Assembly: GCA_016706845.1 (NCBI GenBank)
Contig: JADJIV010000001.1
Location: 183,560-247,559 of the forward strand
Direction: 5' to 3'
From: PNOJ01 sp016706845
GTDB taxonomy: Bacteria > Krumholzibacteriota > Krumholzibacteriia > LZORAL124-64-63
DNA length: 64,000 nucleotides
The notes beneath the pieces were generated by a model. That model did not search any database. It had not been told where the DNA came from and saw nothing but the letters and a program-made list of their open reading frames with translations. Made by a program: the position numbers and the translations under genes. This document shows positions 16,856 through 28,712 of this stretch, piece by piece (the stretch's first letter is position 1; the number at the start of each line of letters is the position of its first letter).

Positions 16856-19791
16856 ATGACGTTCACGCGCACCCAATCACGGCAAGGGCTACGATCGTTG
16901 ATCGTAGCGGCGGCCATGGGGATCCTGCTGATGGGCATCGCCCCGTTGGCGCAGGCCATCCCCGGCGAGCCGGGCTTACCTCCCGACTCCTTCGTCAGGC
17001 CCCCGCTGACGAGCATCTCCTCGCTCGGGCCCTACTACTCGGCCACCGGTCAGGTGACCCTGTCGATGGACGGGCTCGGCACCAACTTCCCGAGCGGCAT
17101 CGTGCAGGCCGACAAGCCCTCGTCGGGCACCGTGCTGCGGGCCTTCCTGGTGGCGGCCAGCACCGGGTACTCCTACGCAACCATCCCGGACGGCACAATG
17201 ACCGTGGAAGGCGTGCCGATCAACTGGGACGCCACCGTGCCCTCCTCGATCTTCTCGAACAACTACATCGCGGACGTCACGGATATCGTCAAACCCGTCA
17301 TCGACGCCGCTCCCTCCGGACTGGTGGACATCACCATCGGCGAAGGCGGCTATTCGGCGTCGATCGACGGCGCGATCCTGGCCGTGATCTTCAACGCTCC
17401 CGAAGAGCCGCGCGAGTACACGGCGGTGATCTTCTTCGGCGCCCAGGACATCGCCGGCGACGACTTCGCCATCGGCCTGAGCGAAGGCGCCAGCCCGAGC
17501 GATCCCAACTACATCCTCAATTTCAGCCTCGGCATCTCGTTCGGCTACCAGGGCAGTGCGCAGTCCAGCCACATCGACGTCAACGGCGCCCGCCTGACCT
17601 CCTCGGCCGGCGGCCAGGACGACGGCGAAACCGAGAACGGCGCCCTGATCACGGTGGGCGGCATCGGTGACAGCACCGCCAATCCCCTCGACCCGAACTC
17701 GGGCCCGAACAACGACCCGCGCCAGGACGACGAGCTGTACAACCTGAAGCCCTTCGTCAGCGACGGCGCCGTGCTCATCAGCGTCCACACCATCAATCCG
17801 TCGAACGACGACAACATCTTCTTCGGCGGTCTGCTGGTCAGCGGCGGGGCCATCGTCGGCGAGGGCGCGCTGCTGACGCCCAACAACGCCACCGTCGAGA
17901 TCGGCAACATGCACACCGCCACCGCGACGCTGCAGGACAACGACGGCAACCGCATCGTGGGCCGCAACGTCCACTTCGAGGTCATCGCCGGCCCCAACAT
18001 GGGGAACACCTTCGACCAGCTGACCGACGCCAACGGCCAGGCTTTCTTCAGCTACGCCGGCGCCGTGATCGGCATCGACACGATCCAGGCCTCGTTCGTC
18101 AACTCCTCCAGCGTAGTCCAGTACTCGAACTCCGTGAGCTGCGAGTGGATCGAGGACACGGTCGACCCCGACTGCCTGTGGGTCGACGCGACGGTCGGTC
18201 CCCTCGGCGACACCCACGACGGCCGCGGCGTGTCGTGGTGCGACTTCGACAACGACGGCGACGACGACCTGTTCCTGGCGAACAACGGTCCGAACAAGCT
18301 GCTGCGCAACGACGGCGCCGGCGTCTTCGTCCGCGTGATCACGGACCTCGGCGACGCGGCGGATTCCCGCCTCGGCTGCTGGGGCGACTACGACAACGAC
18401 GGCGACTTCGACCTCTACATCGTCAACTACAACGCCGCCAACCTGCTGCTGCGCAACGACGGCGGCGCGCTCACCGACGTCACCGACGGCCCGCTCGGCG
18501 ACACGGACATGAACACGTCCGCCGCCTGGGCCGACTGGGACCTCGACGGGGACCTCGACCTCTACCTGACCACCGACGACGGCCGCAGCAAGCTGCTGCG
18601 CAACGACGGCGGCACGTTCACGGACCTGGTTGCGGATCCCGCATCGTTCGTCGGCTGGTCGCGCGGTTGCGCCTTCGGCGACTACGACAACGACGGCGAT
18701 CCCGACCTCTACGTCACGATCCGGGACGGCGCCAACAAGCTGTTCCGCAACGATCTGGGCGGCGGCTTCACCGACGTGTCGATGTTCCCCGTGGACTTCG
18801 CCGCCAGCTGCAAGGGTGCGGCCTGGGGCGACTACGACAACGACGGCTGGCTGGACCTGTACGTCGTGAACAAGAGCGGCGCCAACCGGCTGTTCCACAA
18901 CGAGCAGGGCATGTTTGTCGACGTCACCGACGCGGTCGTCGGCGACAGGGGGCGACGGCCGCACCTGTGCGTGGGGGCGACTACGACAACGACGGCTGGC
19001 TGGACCTCTTCCTGACCAACGTCGACGGCGGCAACAAGATGTTCCACAACATCCGCGGCACCATGTTCGAGGACGCCACCTGCGGAGCGCTGATCTCCCC
19101 CGAGCTGACCGCCTGGGGCACGGCTTTCTCCGACTACGACGGCGACGGCGACCTTGACCTGTACGTGTCCAACCACAGCTGGCTGGACGTGCCCAACCGC
19201 ATGTACCGCAACGTGCTGAACGATCCCACCTGGCTCAAGGTGAACCTGGTCGGCACCACTTCGAACCGCTTCGGCCTCGGCGCCCGCATCGAAGTGACCG
19301 CCGACGGGATGACCCAGCTGCGCGAGATCGCGCCCTCGGGCTACCTGTCCCAGTCCTCGACCACGGCCCACTTCGGCCTCGCCGACGCGCTCACCGCGGT
19401 CGTCAAGGTCACCTGGCCGTCGGGGATGGAGCAGACCGTCCCGGTCGACGTGGTCAACGGCGTCATCACCGTGACCGAGAACTCGGCGACCGGCGCCGGC
19501 GACGTGCCCCTGAACGCGTTCCGGATCGGCAACTATCCGAACCCGTTCAACCCGTCGACGACCATCTCGTTCGCGCTGCCCACCGCGTCCCAGGTCCAGC
19601 TGCGGATCTTCGACGTCAGCGGGCGCCTCGTGAAGGTTCTCATCGACGACGGCCAGTACGTCGCCGGCGAGCACCAGATGGTGTGGAACGGACGGAACGA
19701 CGCCGGCGCCGACGCCCCGTCGGGTCTGTACTTCTACAAGTTCGAGGCGGGGAGCCTGCGGGCGACCCATCGGATGACACTGATCAAGTAA
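16856..19791 (+). CDS. Exported FG-GAP/VCBS repeat protein with ASPIC/UnbV domain and FlgD-like tail (two frameshifts)
   Basis: Begins with a signal peptide (LIVAAAMGILLMGIAPLAQA) and RBS GGAGGGA at 16842-16848. An N-terminal beta-rich region is followed by an Ig-like module (ATLQDNDGNRIVGRNVHFEV). Several FG-GAP/VCBS repeats follow, each with a Ca-binding D-x-D-x-D-G loop (DFDNDGDDDLF, DYDNDGDFDLY, DLDGDLDLY). An ASPIC/UnbV domain (FGLGARIEVTADGMTQLREI) and a tail starting NYPNPFNPSTTISFALP close the protein. Two extra G, in the G5 runs at 18948-18952 and 18972-18976, break the frame; removing both gives 978 codons. The protein is probably secreted and surface-attached; its ligand is unknown. 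Confidence 0.85.
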
Positions 19792-19816
19792 GTCAGAGCT
19801 CCGAATCAAGCACCTT

Positions 19817-19842
19817 GGACCCCGGGCTTCGGCCTGGGGTCC
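19817..19842 (+). terminator. Hairpin after the FG-GAP gene
   Basis: A ten-pair stem, left arm GGACCCCGGG and right arm CCTGGGGTCC with one G-T pair, loop CTTCGG, 26 bases after the stop, followed by TTGGTTTGT. It is a plausible intrinsic terminator with a weak T tract. Confidence 0.65.
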
Positions 19843-20319
19843 TTGGTTTGTAGAGGGGTTGACGGGGCGCATTGCATCTAGAAAATGGCGGCGAGTTGCT
19901 GGGCGTTCATGGCTGGTTAGTGTCTGGTATTAAGATTGGGTGCTATTGGGAGTTGATCTCCGTTTACATCACTGCTGCCACGGGGAATCATCACTAACTG
20001 AAGCTCCGGGCATCGACAACTGATTCTATTGTTGATGAGTTCATCGCCCTCTTGAAATGTGTTTACGGGATAATTTGCGCGGCTGTCCTGATAAGTTCAA
20101 GATACTTGATATTGGACTTGATTAAGATGGGGAATAGAAGATGCCGGAAGAGTAATACCCAATCACCAAGAGAGATAATGTCGATACTGGTCTTGACATC
20201 GCAGCAGCGGTTGCTGGAATTGCGCAGTGGGCGGGTGGTCCCATTAGCAGCGTATTATCGGGGATATCGCTCGGCCGAATAATGAAGAGAGCAGAAGAAG
20301 TCCTGCTTGGTTTCGCGGA
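19843..20319. other. Low-GC non-coding stretch at the left edge of the accessory island
   Basis: About 480 bases of clearly lower GC than the flanks. Short open frames here (for example 20052-20282) have no signal peptide, RBS or recognisable domain. Nothing else is supported. Confidence 0.5.
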
Positions 20320-20724
20320 ATGTACCTGTGGCCACCTCAATATCCCCCACCCCGGCCACCGGCTCCGTCAGCAACAGGTTCGGCGACGGCAACCTCGGCC
20401 TGCGAGCCGCATCGGTCCTGGATCGAAGCCCAGGTCCAGTTCGGGCGCAACGCCCAGAGCATCTACCAGAACCTGCGGCGGCTGCCGGCCAATGCCGGCG
20501 ACGAACTGGCCGATGTGTTGATGATCCGCTACGAGCGTGGCTCGACGATCATCACCTCTAACCGGGTGATCGAGGACTGGCCGAAGCTGCTGGGTGACGT
20601 CGTGGTCGTGGCACCGCTACTGGATCGCCTGATGCACCACGGGCACCTGCTCAAGTTCGAAGGCAAGAGCTGGCGGCTGAAGGAAGCCGCGACCCGGGTT
20701 GCAAAAAGGGCCACGCCGTCATAA
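20320..20724 (+). pseudogene. IS21-family remnant: IstA N-terminal piece fused to IstB C-terminal piece
   Basis: The frame reads SACEPHRSWIEAQVQFGRNA then QSIYQNL, which matches the N-terminal part of the IS21 transposase IstA. It runs directly into RYERGSTIITSNRVIEDWP and LLDRLMHHGHLLKFEGKSWR, the C-terminal end of the IstB ATPase helper. Nearly all of istA and most of istB are missing, so an internal deletion of roughly 2 kb joined the two in frame (length inferred from usual IS21 size). The GC-rich segment 20725-20815 after the stop is probably the old element end. It cannot encode an active transposase. Confidence 0.8.
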
Positions 20725-20873
20725 CATGCACACGTCCTGTCGGCGGCCCGGGTGGAGGAAGTTGCCCCGGCCACAGGTGGGGGACGTTGGGGCGGCCGCC
20801 GGGGGACAGGGCCGCGCCAAACACCTTTGCAGCTGAAGCCATCGCTGAGGGTGTGATCAACACAGAAGCTGCT

Positions 20874-21776
20874 ATGAAGATACTAGAACGAATATTCATA
20901 GTTGTATTGGCGCTGATTGCGGACAGCCGGGTTGGGCCTGCTGCGTGCGCAGCGAATCCATGCGGCTACGACCTGACTTCGCCCGATGCAATCTACACAT
21001 TACCCGCAGCCCTGCGGGAAATCTCGGCGCTAACATATGTAGATCCGGTGACGTTGGTATGCGTCGAGGATGAACACGGAGTCCTCTACACATACAATCC
21101 TGCGACGAATTTGATCACGGCACAGAAGACCTTCGGGGCAGATGGCGATTACGAGGGGATCGCGAGGGTTGCTCAGACGATATATGTCTTGCGAAGCGAT
21201 GGGCGGCTGATCGAGATCGCCGATTATTCATCAGCAGTGCCTCAGGTGAAGTTCTATAACACGGGCTACCCGCAAAGGATAACGAAGGGCTCTGCTATGA
21301 CGGGACGCGTCACAGGCTATTAATTGCAAGTAAAACAGAAAGCGGAACAGGGGCTGAGTTTAAGAACAAGCGCATGATTTACGAATTCGACCTAAAGACA
21401 ATGTGTATGCGAGAAGAGCCTGTCTTCACAGTTGACCTGAAGGAGATCACCGAATTCGCACAGCACGCAGACATCGCGCTTTCCCTTCAGAAGAAAATCA
21501 AGAAGGGAGGCACTGGCTCGCCACCCGTCGTCAACTTCAGACCCTCCGCCATCGGTGTCCACCCAATTACAGGGCAACTCTATCTTCTCTCTGGCGAGTA
21601 ACCTTCTGCTTGTGTTAAATATGGATGGCGCGGTGATAATGATTGAGCTGCTCGATCCGGGACTATTTAATAAGATGGAAGGAATCACGTTCAACGAAGA
21701 GGGCGATCTATTCATCTCTAATGAGGGGGAAGACAATTTAGCGACGATTCTGCGATTCGAGCTGCAGGAACAATGA
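20874..21776 (+). pseudogene. SdiA-regulated-type exported beta-propeller protein, broken by two frameshifts
   Basis: From ATG 20874: hydrophobic N-terminus (LERIFIVVLALIADSRV), then LREISALTYVDPVTLVCVED, GDYEGIARVAQTIYVLRSDG, a segment resuming at EGLCYDG, FRPSAIGVHPITGQLYLLS, and GLFNKMEGITFNEEGDLFIS. These are the ordered blocks of the SdiA-regulated/YjiK family of periplasmic or surface propellers. The frame shifts near 21271-21284 and again near 21590-21600, with net zero change. GC is well below the neighbours. Indel error or real decay are both possible; the decayed surroundings favour decay. Confidence 0.7.
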
Positions 21777-22327
21777 AATCGTCACCATTATTGGGATGGT
21801 GCCTATAGGCGACCCGGGTCGAACCGCCGAACGCACACCCCTGACGTTGGCAGGCGAAACGATGAACGACACAGGTTGACGCTAGCGCGGCACCTGCCAC
21901 CCTCGCTGCCGAGGCGTCAAATTATGCTCAATGACGGGGAGATAATGTGCGTACCGGCTCGTCGCTGATGAAGGCCAGTACGATCGTGGTGCTCGTTGTA
22001 TTGTGCTGTCCGGTGCTGGCGGCCCCGATCGTCGAGAGCGCAGTCGCCGCGGGTGTCAATTAGCCGACTCGTCCTTGTGACGGGTCATGGGCGGTGGTGC
22101 AATGATTCAGGATCGGCTTAGCAAAGAAGACCAGGAACAGCGCCGCTCTGCTGCGAGTGAAGTGCTATAACTAAAACAGGATAAAAGATGTCTTGACTAC
22201 GGAGCCCACAGTACTGCAAGCTGAAGCGGCTGGATGTCATGCGATCCGAGGGCCTGCAGCTCGCCGGATGATGGAAGGCTCACCACTTTCATACCTGCAT
22301 TGTTTAACACGGACATATAAGGTTGGT
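21777..22327. other. Intergenic region of the accessory island
   Basis: About 550 bases of intermediate GC. The only plausible coding content is the short ORF at 21968-22063, listed separately. No terminator or repeat was recognised. Confidence 0.4.
21968..22063 (+). CDS. Possible 31-residue signal-peptide fragment
   Basis: ATG at 21968 opens MKASTIVVLVVLCCPVLAAP, a good Sec signal peptide with an AxA-like cleavage site, then only 12 more residues before TAG. It may be the stub of a lost exported protein inside the decayed island. It is too short to assign and may not be expressed. Confidence 0.3.
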   Translation: MKASTIVVLVVLCCPVLAAPIVESAVAAGVN

Positions 22328-24358
22328 ATGTTTCTTGCGCAACGATCACAAGAGCATGGGCTTGGCGTTGGCCGGTTCTGGCGCTGGATCGTTCTTGTCT
22401 CTGCTTGTGGGGGGGGCGGCGGCAGTAGCACGCCGATACCCGCCGCCACGGTCAGCGGCACCGTCGCCGCCGGCTCGCCGCTGAGCGGCGCGATCACCGC
22501 CGTGGGCGCCAATGGCGCGCTGGCCAACACCATCAGCGACGCGAGTGGCGCTTACACGCTCGCCGTGAACGGGTTGACCTTTCCGATCCTGGTCAGGATC
22601 GAAGATGACGCCGGTACCGTACTCTACTCCTGGGCCGACGCCGAGGACGACATCGCCAACATCACGCCGCTCACCACGCTGGCGTTGGTCATCTCCGACC
22701 TCGCTGACAACCTCGACGACGTGTTCGCCAACTGGGCGTCCACCTCGGCGCAACTCAACGAAGCCTCGATGCAAGCGGCGCAGGCGGTAGTGAACGCCAA
22801 CCTGCAAAGCCAGTTCACCGACGAAGGCGTCGATTACACCGATTACGATTTTCTCACCACTCCGTTCAGCGCCGACGGCACCGGTATCGACGGCGTATTG
22901 GATGGATTGAGTTTCAACTTCGATTATATGGGTGGCGATCTGAACTCTGTCGTCACCATCATGCGCGCGGTTGACGACACGCCTGTCACTCTCGATATCA
23001 ATATCGACACCAGCGATATCACCTTCGCGCGGGCGCTCACCTCCATCACCGTCACGCCCGCCAGCACCAGTGTCGCCGTCGCGAGCGCGAGTCAATTCAC
23101 GGCCACCGGCGACTATTCCGACGGCAGCACGGCGGATCTCACATCCTCTGTCATGTGGACTTGCGGCACACCCACGGTGGCGATCGTCAACGCCGCCACC
23201 GGCCTCGCCACCGGGGTAGCGGCTGGTGTAACGACGATCACCGCCGCGTCGGGGACGATTTTCGACAGCGCGGAGCTGACGGTGACCACGGGGGGCGGAT
23301 GGAGGTCCGTCTCTGCTGGATACAGACATACTGTCGCCATCAAGACCAACGGCACGCTCTGGGCGTGGGGATATAGCGGCTTTCTCGGCGATGGGACGAC
23401 CGTCGACAGGAACACCCCGGTCCAGATCGGCACCGACACCAACTGGGCCTCGGTGGCAGCCGGAAGTACCCACACCGTGGCACTCCAGACCGACGGCACG
23501 CTCTGGGCGTGGGGATACAACGGCGCTGGCCAACTCGGCGACGGGACGACCGTCGCCAAGCTCACCACCACCCAGATCGGCACCAACACAACCTGGGCCT
23601 CGATAACGGCTGGAAGCTATTACCCGTTGCCCGCCAGACCGACGGCACGCTCTGGGCGTGGGGATTTAACGAATACGGCCAGCTCGGCGACGGGACAACC
23701 GTCAACAAGTACACCCCCACCCGGATCGGCACCGTCGACACCTGGGCTTCGGTGGCGGCCGGAAACAATCACACTGTTGCCATCCAGACCGACGGCACGC
23801 TCTGGTCGTGGGGATTTAACGGCTATGGCCAGCTTGGCGACGGGACAACCGTCGCCAAGCTCACCCCCATCCGGGTCGGTAACGACAACATATGGGCCTC
23901 AGTGACGGCTGGATGCTTGCACACCGTTGCCCGCCAGACCGATGGTACGCTCTGGGCGTGGGGACATAACGAGTATGATCAGCTCGGCGACGGGACGGGC
24001 GGCGGCGCGTACTACGCCCCGACCCAGATCGGTACCGCCGACACCTGGGCCTCGGTAACGGCGGGAAACTGGTACGCCATTGCCTGCCAGACCGATGGCA
24101 CGCTCTGGGCGTGGGGATACAACTAGCTGGCCAGCTCGGTGACGGGACAAACGTCGATAAGAGCACACCGACCCGGATCGGCACGGACAACATCTGGGCT
24201 TCTGTGGCGACTGGAGGCGAGCTCTCTGGAAACCTTCTGTATGGCGCACCGTTGCCCTCCAGACCGACGGCACACTCTGGGCGTGGGGACATAACATCTT
24301 AGGCCAGCTCGGCGACGGGACAAACGTTGATAAGAATGTGCCCACACCTATCCACTAA
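22328..24358 (+). pseudogene. RCC1-repeat lipoprotein with Ig-like domain, broken by frameshifts
   Basis: Lipobox-like VLVSAC followed by a Gly stretch, then a carboxypeptidase-like beta module (AATVSGTVAAGSPLSGAITA), a bacterial Ig-like domain (SITVTPASTSVAVASASQF) and at least seven RCC1 repeats, each with QTDGTLWAWGYN and GQLGDGTT. Repeat anchors (GGCACGCTCTGG or variants) fall at 23351, 23495, 23644, 23794, 23944, 24097 and 24269; the unit is 150 bp. The 23495-23644 spacing is one base short, which locates one frameshift near 23620. A second break with TAG is at 24124-24126. The last repeat ends at TAA 24356-24358. Start ATG 22328 is uncertain. Confidence 0.7.
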
Positions 24359-24562
24359 GCCGGTCCGGGGAATTTCTTGGTGTTGTGGTTCGTCTTGGTA
24401 TCCCGGCGCGCCGCCACAGTCTCCAGCCATCCGAATCAACGATCGTCCGATGTGCCGAAGAAGAGCATATTCTCCGGCTTTGCGGAGAACTGGTAGCCGC
24501 CCGGCCCAACGCGGTGATATCTCCAGGAAATGCATTGTCAGGCCGACAAACGAGATGAATAG

Positions 24563-24841
24563 ATGAAGAGACTGCCTACTGTCATCCTACTCGCAATGAG
24601 TGTCGGCACCTCGGCCTTGGGGTGCTCGTCGCAGCCGCCTCTGCGAGAGGAGATTGAGGCAACTTATGCCAGTGCCAGGTGGAACGCCCTTTCCGGGCAG
24701 AAGGATGTTGACGGGCTGCTCGCAATGCTCCATCCGGTCTTCGAGTTCACCGATGAAGCGGGACACATTGAAGCCAAGCCGGCGTTTGGTGCTCGGATTC
24801 TCCAGGCGTTGTCCGCATCGCGCTATATTCGCTACGTCTGA
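24563..24841 (+). CDS. Small lipoprotein, NTF2/DUF4440-like, probably truncated
   Basis: A 92-residue protein with a lipoprotein signal (VILLAMSVGTSALGCSS, Cys21). The rest, REEIEATYASARWNALSGQK with DVDGLLAMLHPVFEFTDEAG, resembles the first half of SnoaL/DUF4440 (NTF2-like) domains, which normally need about 120 residues after the signal. The C-terminal strands are missing, so this is a truncated or frameshifted copy. It sits at the right edge of the low-GC island. Confidence 0.5.
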   Translation: MKRLPTVILLAMSVGTSALGCSSQPPLREEIEATYASARWNALSGQKDVDGLLAMLHPVFEFTDEAGHIEAKPAFGARILQALSASRYIRYV

Positions 24842-24954
24842 AGCGGCGTTGTCTCCTATGGCTCGGCCGAACGAGGCGGCCTGACCCAATGCGACAGGCG
24901 CCCGCCCCGGTCACACAGGTGAGCGGATGTCCATGATGCCGTTCAGAGTGCTGT

Positions 24955-26496
24955 TCACTTGCACCAGAAAGTGCGCACATACTGCGCCCGCCCGACCACT
25001 GGAGAAAAGTCCAGCGGCGCCTGCAGATCCACGACCTCGGCGAACTCGTCCTCGAGCTGGCGGCGGTAGAGGTCGTGGTCGCCGCCCTGGTGGTTGTTGG
25101 CGAAGACAGCGCAACCATCGTCGGCCAGCAGGTCGGCGGCTCCACGCGCCAGCACCGGCCACTCCTTCTCCAGCACAAAGCCCCCCCCGTCCTTCGCCGA
25201 TGCGAACACCGGCGGATCGCAAATAACCAGATCCAGGGGTCGGTACGAACCGGGACCGCTCTCCTTCTTCCGCCGCTGCCGCTCAAGCCATTGCCGCACG
25301 TCCTCCTGGATGAACTTGCCCCGGCCCGCCTCCGCCAGCCCGTTCAGCTCGAAGTTTCTCCGACCCGTCGTCAAGCAGGGCTTGGCCGTGTCCACCGAGA
25401 AGACGACCTCGGCGCCCGCCGCGGCCACCACCACCGAGAACGAGCAGGTGTAGGCGAAGAGGTTGGCGCAACGCTGCCCGGCAGCGATCGCCGCCACGCG
25501 CCGCCGGGTGTCGCGCTGATCGAGGAACAGGCCCGTGTGCTGGGTTTTCGTCAGGCTCACTTCGTACCGCAGACCATGCTCGGTCACCGTGAATCTGTCA
25601 GGCGGCGGCTCCCCCGCCACGACCAGATCGGCGACCAGGGCCGACCCATGCGGGTTGCGTCGGTGCACGCGCACGGTACCGCCGCGGCAACCGTACGCTT
25701 CGGCGACCCGCGTGAGCAGCGGTTCCAGGATCACGGCCGTTTCCCTGGCGGCCCCCCCCTCGTCGTACCAAACGGCGTCAAACCAGCTGCCGTAGACGTC
25801 GACGGAGGCGGGCAACCCGGCGATCTCGCCGCGATGGACGACGCGCCAGGCGTCGCTCACCGCGGCGATCCAGTCCCCTCGCCGGTCGCGGCAAATCGCG
25901 AAGTCCCGCTCGATGTCCGGCGCCGCCGCCGCCCCGAACGAAGCCGGCCTCCCCGCCCGCACCGGCTCCGCGATCTCCGGCCACCGCACCTCCGCACAGT
26001 GCAGGCACAGCCGCGGCCACGCCGTCCCTCCGTGCTCCCCGTCTCCAAGGATGGGCACCCCGCTCGCCGCCGCGTGCCGACGGATCTGGTGGGCCCGCCC
26101 CCGCGCGATCTCCACCCGGTAGCTCCAGTAACGCCCGACCGCCCCCAGCCGCCGGAACTCCGTCCGCGCCGACTTCCCGTCGATCTCGTCGTCGCGCACC
26201 CACTCCGCCGGCAGCCCGACCGCCCCGGCGTCGCGGTCCGACAGGAACTCGTAGACCTTCCGCGCCCCGCCCTGCTCGTGGATCCGCTGCGCCCGCGCCG
26301 ATGCCGCGGCGTCGCGCGCCAGCAGCAGCACGCCGCTGGTCTCGCGGTCCAGCCGCGACACCACGTGGGTCTTCAGCCCCAGGTGCAGTTCCAGCCATTC
26401 GACCGCGCCCAGCTCCCCTGCGCGCGGCGCGTGGGTGGCCATGCCCGCCGGCTTGTCCACGACCAGCCAGTGTTCGTCCTGATAGAGGATCATCAT
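24955..26496 (-). CDS. RluA-type pseudouridine synthase fused to RlmI-type rRNA methyltransferase
   Basis: A 513-residue protein. Residues about 1-210 are an RluA-family pseudouridine synthase: YQDEHWLVVDKPAGMATHAP, the catalytic-Asp block VVSRLDRETSGVLLLARD, and GRAHQIRRHAAASGVPILGD. Residues about 290-513 are a class I SAM methyltransferase like RlmI/RlmK: SLTKTQHTGLFLDQRDTRRR, CANLFAYTCSFSVVVAAAGA, VFSVDTAKPCL, and the catalytic-type motif LVICDPPVFA. Both halves modify 23S rRNA in their families, so one chain may deposit two marks. ATG at 26496 (MMILYQ) is chosen; the frame runs on to 26580 without an RBS. Confidence 0.88.
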   Translation of the reverse strand: MMILYQDEHWLVVDKPAGMATHAPRAGELGAVEWLELHLGLKTHVVSRLDRETSGVLLLARDAAASARAQRIHEQGGARKVYEFLSDRDAGAVGLPAEWVRDDEIDGKSARTEFRRLGAVGRYWSYRVEIARGRAHQIRRHAAASGVPILGDGEHGGTAWPRLCLHCAEVRWPEIAEPVRAGRPASFGAAAAPDIERDFAICRDRRGDWIAAVSDAWRVVHRGEIAGLPASVDVYGSWFDAVWYDEGGAARETAVILEPLLTRVAEAYGCRGGTVRVHRRNPHGSALVADLVVAGEPPPDRFTVTEHGLRYEVSLTKTQHTGLFLDQRDTRRRVAAIAAGQRCANLFAYTCSFSVVVAAAGAEVVFSVDTAKPCLTTGRRNFELNGLAEAGRGKFIQEDVRQWLERQRRKKESGPGSYRPLDLVICDPPVFASAKDGGGFVLEKEWPVLARGAADLLADDGCAVFANNHQGGDHDLYRRQLEDEFAEVVDLQAPLDFSPVVGRAQYVRTFWCK

Positions 26497-26627
26497 CGCC
26501 CGTCGTTGTTGATTAGGGACCCGGACATGGAGCATAGCCGCCCCGCGCCTCCCGCGCAGCAGGGATGTTGGCGCTCTCACCCCTGCCAGACCTTGCCAGA
26601 CCTGCCGCCCCGGCGGATGATGCCGTC

Positions 26628-27251
26628 ATGAACGCCCTCGCGCAGATCACCCTCGTCGCCGCCGCCTGGTGCGTCCTGCACTCCCTGCTGATCGCGCCCG
26701 GCCTCGAGTCCCGCCTGCGCCGCCGCCTCGGCCCCCGCGCCGCCTGGTCGCGCCTGGCCTACAACCTGGTCGCCACCGTCACCCTGCTGGCCGCACTCCT
26801 CTTCTTCCACCGCCTTCCCGCCGACCCCCTCTGGCGCTGGCACGGCCTCTGGCAGATCTCCCGCGCGGCGCTCATGGTGGCCGCCCTGTGGCTCGGCTGG
26901 CTCGGCGCCCGCGCCCACGACAACGCCGTCTTCCTGGGCCTGCGCCAGATCCGCGACGCCCGCGCCGGCCGCACCCCGCTGCCACCTCGGTTCTCCCGCG
27001 GCGGCGTCCTGGGCCTGATCCGTCACCCCTGGTACTCTGCCGGCATCCTGCTGCTGATCGTAATGCGCGACTTCACCACGACGAACGTGGTCTGGCGGGC
27101 CGTGTTCGTGCTATACCTGCTGCTGGGGACCTGGCTGGAGGAGCGCAAGCTGCTGCAGATCTTCGGCGACGACTACGCCGCCTACCGGCGCGAAGTACCG
27201 GCCTTCCTGCCCCGCCCAGGACGCCGACATCGCCGCCGCCGCCCCCGCTGA
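26628..27251 (+). CDS. Isoprenylcysteine methyltransferase-like / NnrU-type membrane protein
   Basis: A 207-residue integral membrane protein with about five hydrophobic segments. The C-terminal block GVLGLIRHPWYSAGILLLIV, then GTWLEERKLLQIFGDDYAAYRR, is the SAM-binding signature of the phospholipid/isoprenylcysteine methyltransferase fold (RHPxY ... E(E/R)xxL ... GxxYxxY). The substrate is unknown in bacteria; NnrU- and MddA-type relatives are alternatives. A basic Arg-rich tail ends the protein. The stop overlaps the AAGGAG RBS of the aldehyde dehydrogenase, so the two are co-transcribed. Confidence 0.75.
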   Translation: MNALAQITLVAAAWCVLHSLLIAPGLESRLRRRLGPRAAWSRLAYNLVATVTLLAALLFFHRLPADPLWRWHGLWQISRAALMVAALWLGWLGARAHDNAVFLGLRQIRDARAGRTPLPPRFSRGGVLGLIRHPWYSAGILLLIVMRDFTTTNVVWRAVFVLYLLLGTWLEERKLLQIFGDDYAAYRREVPAFLPRPGRRHRRRRPR

Positions 27252-27260
27252 AGGAGTGCG

Positions 27261-28708
<1,448 letters not shown>

Positions 28709-28712
<4 letters not shown>

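Noticed and set aside
23344..24300. Regular 150-bp repeats as a possible CRISPR array
   Set aside because: The units encode RCC1 repeats; repeat length and coding phase exclude CRISPR.
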